From positions 91,772,662-91,836,661 of the forward strand of contig NC_086027.1 in NCBI RefSeq assembly GCF_036323735.1: a stretch of DNA of 64,000 nt, written 5' to 3'. Position numbers and translations under genes: made by a program. This DNA is from Rattus norvegicus. Taxonomy: Eukaryota; Chordata; Mammalia; Rodentia; Muridae. Below, piece after piece: positions 59,641-64,000 of this stretch. Position 1 is the first letter of the stretch, and every line of letters begins with the position of its first letter. The notes beneath the pieces were generated by a model. That model was not told the DNA's origin, made no database searches, and saw only the letters and a program-made list of their open reading frames with translations.

Positions 59641-59784
59641 GGGGGGTGTTAATTTTAAGCATTGGATTATTTATTATTTAATTGCTAAAGTTCTCCATAT
59701 ATTCTGGATACAAATGAAGTTCCTTACCACCTCTTTAATTTGCAAATATTTTCTTCCCTTTGATGGCTGTCTCTTTACATGTAC

Positions 59785-60010
59785 TTTTTTTTTTTTTTTT
59801 TTTTTTTAGTATTATCCCTTGAAATGGGAAAGGTTTTAGTTTTCTGTAAAAACATAGAAAGCCCTTTAGGGACAGAATAATGGGTTTTGTTGTAACATTT
59901 TCTGCACGTGTACCATAACACTTTGCCTGTATTCACTCCCTGCGACCTCCATCCCCCTTCCTCCCTCTATCTGGCTTTTACATAATTAACTTTATTTCTC
60001 TCTCTTTTTC
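59785..60010 (-). mobile_element. Rodent L1 3' end inserted in the ancient L1
   Basis: A T run (59785-59807) is followed by sequence including GGGTTTTGTTGTAACATTTTC and the C/T-rich CATCCCCCTTCCTCCCTC, as in reversed rodent Lx/L1 3' UTRs. The ancient L1 resumes after about 60010. Confidence 0.5.
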
Positions 60011-60662
60011 CCCATTACTTGAACTTTTGATGTCGGATATAAAAAGCCATCGCCTAGTCCATGGTCAGGAATTCTGTGTTTACCTCTAGGTGTTTTACAG
60101 TTTAAAACATCTGTTTTGCAGATGTTGTGAGTCTAACATCAGTTTTCCTCGTGAACATCTATTATAATTTACTGGGAAGACTTTTGCTAACCTCCCTTGT
60201 CACAGTTACCACAGAAAGCCAAAATCGGTTCTTCAAAGGTAGGGGCTCCACCAGTGTTCCGGTTCTTTGTCACTGGTCACAATTGTCTGTGTATCAGCCC
60301 ACTTCCTAGCTACTGTGTGTGTGGCTTTGTAGTAAGAGTTCGTATCAGAAATGTGACTGGTCCCATTTGCTTTTGTCCTTTTCAAGATCACGTGGGCTAG
60401 TCAGAATGCCTTTACATTCTGAATTATTTCAAATCCTTTCTTTTAATTTCTGTGAAGCTAGCTTGATTTTAAATGAGAATTCTGTTGAATCTGCAGACAA
60501 ATTTAGTGAATACGGCCACTTTAATAATATCAAGTCTATTTTGTGGAAATGGGGTATGTTTCTGTCTATGTAGCTGTTCTCAATTGTTTAATGATTTTTT
60601 TTAAAGTTTTCAGTATTTCTTTTACTTCTGTCAAATTAAAATATTCTTTATTATGCATGTGC

Positions 60663-60666
<4 letters not shown>

Positions 60667-60720
<54 letters not shown>

Positions 60721-60832
60721 ATATGCTAACTATGTTAGAGATGAGAGGACACTGTGGGTTCTGGGGATCAAACACAGAAGGTCTACTTCCGAGGAAAATA
60801 CCTGTTTCTGATAAGCCATCTTGCTGGCCCAT
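60667..60832 (-). mobile_element. B3-type SINE with TG microsatellite inside the ancient L1
   Basis: A 53-bp TG run (60667-60719) followed by GATGAGAGGACACTGTGGGTTCTGGGGATCAAACACAG and GATAAGCCATCTTGCTGGCCC in pieces, the complement of B3. A B1-like scrap (TATTACAGGCATGCCACCACAGGC) lies at 60885-60908. Confidence 0.6.
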
Positions 60833-61417
60833 TCCATTCTCAAGTTTATGACATTTTATTCTTTTATCATTTCTGAGGGTTGATATTACAGGCATGCCAC
60901 CACAGGCAGCTCGTAGTTTATTCTTTTTGACAGAGTCATTTTCTTAGTTGCATTTTCAGAAGACGCACTGATAGTTTACAGACATGCAGTTGCTTTTGTA
61001 TAGTGAGCCTGACTCTTGGACCTCAACCAACTTGCTTATCAGTTTCAATCATACTAGAGAATTTTAAAAATAATTTTGCATGCAGAAGCTTATGTTATCT
61101 GCACATTAATACAAATTCCTGCCTCCTTTATCATCTGGGTGCCCCACTCCTTCCCGGCTTCATGCTGAATTACTTTTGTTTGCATTTCTGGTTCAGGGCT
61201 TAATGGTACTCGTGACAGCAGACATCCTTGTCTCCTTCATGCCCTCAGGATCAGGCACTAAGCCTTTCAACCATAAGCGTGACATTAACTATGGGGTTTT
61301 CACAGATCAATCTTATCAGATCAAGGAATTTCTCTATGGCTCCAAGATTGTTGCTTATTTTTATCATGAGTAAGCATCAGAGTCCTCCAAATAGTTTCTT
61401 ACATGGATTTTTTTTTG

Positions 61418-61419
61418 GT

Positions 61420-61460
<41 letters not shown>
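61418..61460. repeat. (TG)n microsatellite
   Basis: About 20 TG units with ATG and CG interruptions. Confidence 0.93.
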
Positions 61461-61464
<4 letters not shown>

Positions 61465-61633
61465 ACAGTATACATTCTTAAGTTCCATACCCTTTGGTGT
61501 GGCCAATGTTCTAGTTGACTGGTATAATAAATTCCATTTACGTGTAATATATAAGCCTATTATATAAGTGGTTAGATTCAGTTTGCTAGTGTGTTGTTTC
61601 AGACTTTCATGTACTTTTGTAAAATGTTCAAAA

Positions 61634-61803
61634 AAGATTTATCTTAGTCTTAATTATGTATATGTATGTACCTGAGACCAGAAGTAAGGGTCATATTCCC
61701 TTACGGATGGCATTAGAGGTGAGCCACCCAACTTGGGTGCTGGAAACTGAGCTAGGGCCCTCGGCAAGGCAGAAGGACATCTTTGAGTCACCATTCCAGC
61801 CCC
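61634..61803 (-). mobile_element. B3-type SINE inside the ancient L1
   Basis: CTGAGACCAGAAGTAAGGGTCATATTCCCTTACGGATGG, GGGTGCTGGAAACTGAGCTAGGG and GAGTCACCATTCCAGCCCC in pieces are the complement of a B2/B3 SINE. Confidence 0.65.
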
Positions 61804-62489
61804 TTTCCTGTCTGTTTTCCTAAGAGGTACTGGCCTGTGGTTTTCTTTGCTCATGAGGTCTCGCTCTCATTTTATAATTGTCAGCCAACACTGTACTCAC
61901 AGAATGAGTTGGAGATTTTTCTCTCCTGACTTTTTGTGAATGCTGTGGAAGATTGACAGCAAGTTTTCTTTGTTTGACAGAACTTACCAGTGAAACCATT
62001 TGATGGTGGGATTTTTGTTGTGAAGGAAAACTATAGTTACTAATATGATACCCTGTTTAAATCTGTTCAAGTAATCTATTGTAGTTCTAAATCAGTTTCG
62101 CCCATGTTATAGATTTGATTGACATACAGTTGTCTATAGTTTCGCCTTATAATTCTAATGACTTTTAAGTCAGTAGGGATGAGCTCTCATTGGTGAGGGG
62201 ACTTTACTTCCTGTCTTTCTCGTGATCATAATTAAAGCCCACTGATGTTGTCAACCCTGACTAAGAATAAGGTTTGGGTTCCATCGGTTTCCTCCCCTGT
62301 TTGCTGTCCTGTGCCACAGGGGTGCCCCTCTAGTCATTATCCTCCCTTAGATTGTCTTGGGTTCAGTCTGTTCTTCTTTCTCAAGTGTCTTGAAGCAGAA
62401 GGTGACTTTATGACTTGGCACTCTTCTTGGTTTTAATGTAGGTGTTACAGCTGAGGGCCCCCTGCGCCCACTGTCCTTACAGCTGTTGT

Positions 62490-62751
62490 GTTTTATGAAA
62501 AAGAAAGAAAGGACCAGGAATATGTTTGGTAGAGGCTTAGTATGGTGTGGGGGCAGGGGGTGCCTCTGTGGGGCCATGCTGAGGCATCCCTTCCCCCTGA
62601 GGGACCAGCTACACTACAGTATAGCATAGGGTAGAGTTTATATGGGGCATGGGAAGGGGAGTTGGGAAGGGAGTAGAGGCAGAGAGAGAACAAGAGCAAG
62701 AGCGAGAACAAGAGCGAGAACAAGAGTGCACACACACTTGGGGGTTGGGGT

Positions 62752-62793
<42 letters not shown>

Positions 62794-62985
62794 AAGACAG
62801 AGACACAGAGAGACACAGGGAGAGAGAGGGAGAAGGGGAGAGAGGGGGTGGGGAATGAGAGGGAAGTGAGTAAGAGGGTAAGAGAGTGAGGAGGGGGCAA
62901 GCAGACCCTTTTATCTTGAGTCAGGCATAGCTAGCTGTTGCCAGGTAACTGTGAGGCACAGTCTAGAAGGAATGCTAACAGCAGC
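62490..62985. mobile_element. Unidentified insertion with GA-rich core inside the ancient L1
   Basis: The ancient L1 alignment breaks near 62485 and resumes near 62990. Between them lies about 500 bp with ACAAGAGCAAGAGCGAGA-type repeats (62670-62727), a CA stub, a GA run (62754-62790) and a GTTGCCAGGTAACTGTGAGG segment near 62937. It may be an old rodent LTR; I cannot name it. Confidence 0.45.
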
Positions 62986-63588
62986 CTCTCCTAAGTTTTG
63001 GAATACTCATCTCAATGTATTTCTTTACTCTCAGTGATTTTTTTTTTTTGACACGTTGGTTACTTAGGAATACATCAGCCTACATTTCACACATTTGTGT
63101 ATCCCCAAATCTCCTTCTTTTATTGATTGGTGGCTTAATTTCATTATGTTTTTTTTAAAAAAACCACACTATATTATTGAACCGATTTTGAAATTTATGT
63201 GGACATTTTAGTGATCTATCACATAATTCTTCTGAAAGAATCTTTCATCCACCATGGAGAGGGATGCCTATCTTATTTCTGGGCAGAATGTTCTAGAGAC
63301 GTCTGTTGGCTAGTTGGTTTGGAGTGCTGCTTACGGTCTCTGGGTTTTTGGGTGGGTCCTCGGCCTACTTTTTCTGATGGACAAGCGTGGAGTAGTAGTC
63401 TTCAATCTGCATTATTGATGGTTTCTCTTCCTCTCTTCAGCTCTGTCAGTTTTGCTGTCATGTATTTAGTAATGCAATTGCTTGGTGTGTATATGTTAAT
63501 AACCTTCACATATATAATTCTATATTCCTGAATGGATAGATCCTTTAATAGTCTGAGAATCCCTCCTTATCTGGAACATTGTCTCTTT

Positions 63589-63637
63589 CTTTCTTTCTTT
63601 CTTTCTTTTTCTTTTCTTTCTTTTTTTTTTTTTTGGT
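63589..63637. repeat. (CTTT)n and T-rich tract
   Basis: CTTT units followed by a T run. Confidence 0.92.
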
Positions 63638-63639
63638 TC

Positions 63640-64000
63640 TTTTACCACTCAATTTTCTCTAGCTCTCTATATGGTGTATGTGTCTTATCACACATTAGAG
63701 ATTCCAATACATTATTATCATCACCACCACTTTTGGATTGTTTCTCAGATTGGCCGTTTCTGATAGTGTTTGCTCTCTTTGCCCCCTTAGGCTCTGTATT
63801 AAATACATCAACACAAGAACAAAAGGCAGGCTGAGGACATGTTCTTGGCTGCAGTATTGATGAGAGGCATATAAACATGAATGATTCTTAGAGAAGTTGG
63901 TAATAACATCAAGGAGAAGTGGCCGCTTGAGGCTCTGATTTTCTATAATAGTTTGGGACACCTCTGTCATGTTGTTTTTTCTACCTGTTCTGGATGTCGT
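63640..64000. other. Unassigned sequence at the window edge
   Basis: No recognised feature. The ancient L1 is no longer traceable here. Confidence 0.4.

Larger units (their letters stand above)
58775..63560 (-). mobile_element. Ancient (mammalian-age) L1, minus strand, in pieces
   Basis: One antisense L1 of L1M age can be followed in order for about 4.8 kb. From left: 3' UTR (TTTATTGAGGTGTAATTGACAC, 58780); the ORF2 C-terminal block (GTGTATATCTAGGGATGGGATAGCTGGGTAAACTG, 59175-59210; GGTTTTGATTTGCATTTCC, 59377-59395); GTTCTCCATATATTCTGGATAC (59690); GCCATCGCCTAGTCCATGG (60046); the RT-region block near 60420-60620; GTGACAGCAGACATCCTTGTC (61211); the block with AGAATGAGTTGGAGATTTTT and CCAGTGAAACCATTTGATGG (61900-62010); then the endonuclease-proximal part to about 63540. 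Multiple stops and gaps; no coding potential. Younger insertions split it (separate entries). Confidence 0.72.

Overview
The window is nuclear DNA from a murid rodent, most probably rat (Rattus). Evidence: two young BC1-related ID SINEs, one with a poly(A)-type tail and target-site duplications; many B1, B2, B3 and B4 SINE copies; a nearly complete young L1 whose 3' UTR matches a second, truncated L1 in the window; numerous long TG, GA and CT microsatellites; and older mammalian MIR and L1 fossils beneath. I recognise no intact host protein-coding gene, no exon chain, no rRNA or tRNA gene and no CRISPR array. It reads as intergenic or deep-intronic DNA. Nearly all short open frames are by-products of simple repeats or transposon remnants. 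Layout. 1-10.9 kb: mixed unique sequence and old repeats, with a strong CTCF-like motif (1263-1277), an L1 fragment carrying a nested ID element (2405-3142), a decayed processed pseudogene of a smoothelin-like calponin-homology protein (3837-4178), a G-rich minisatellite (6720-6985), a 120-bp orphan mRNA 3'-end retrocopy with perfect target-site duplications (7183-7302), and a cluster of ID/B2/B3/B1 SINEs (8.9-9.9 kb). 10,928-17,310: a full-length sense-strand L1 of about 6.4 kb with a 16-bp perfect target-site duplication, a 5' UTR, ORF1 (357 aa), and ORF2 broken by one extra A in an A tract near 15,319-15,325. 17-31 kb: mostly unassigned sequence with MIR, a URR1-like DNA element, B-type SINEs, a second CTCF-like motif on the opposite strand (19403-19417), a striking AACT/AGCT tetranucleotide array (28.06-28.24 kb) and an (AT)30 tract. 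31.5-35.5 kb: an old rodent L1 3' UTR, then a non-coding ERV-like element with an internal tandem triplication, bounded on both sides by TG tracts. 35.5-57.9 kb: mostly unassigned, with B3/B2/B4 SINEs, Lx-type L1 3' UTR remnants, MaLR-like LTR copies, a 268-bp polypurine tract, and a tiny U2 snRNA 5'-fragment retro-insertion (46743-46776) with imperfect target-site duplications. 57.9-63.6 kb: a rodent L1 remnant on the plus strand followed by about 4.8 kb of one ancient antisense L1 into which several younger elements have inserted. Working parts: the only functional-looking units are the L1 genes. ORF1p coats L1 RNA; ORF2p supplies the endonuclease and reverse transcriptase. That same L1 machinery explains the ID, B2, U2 and mRNA-3'-end insertions seen around it. 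Family names rest on remembered consensus sequences, not on a database search.
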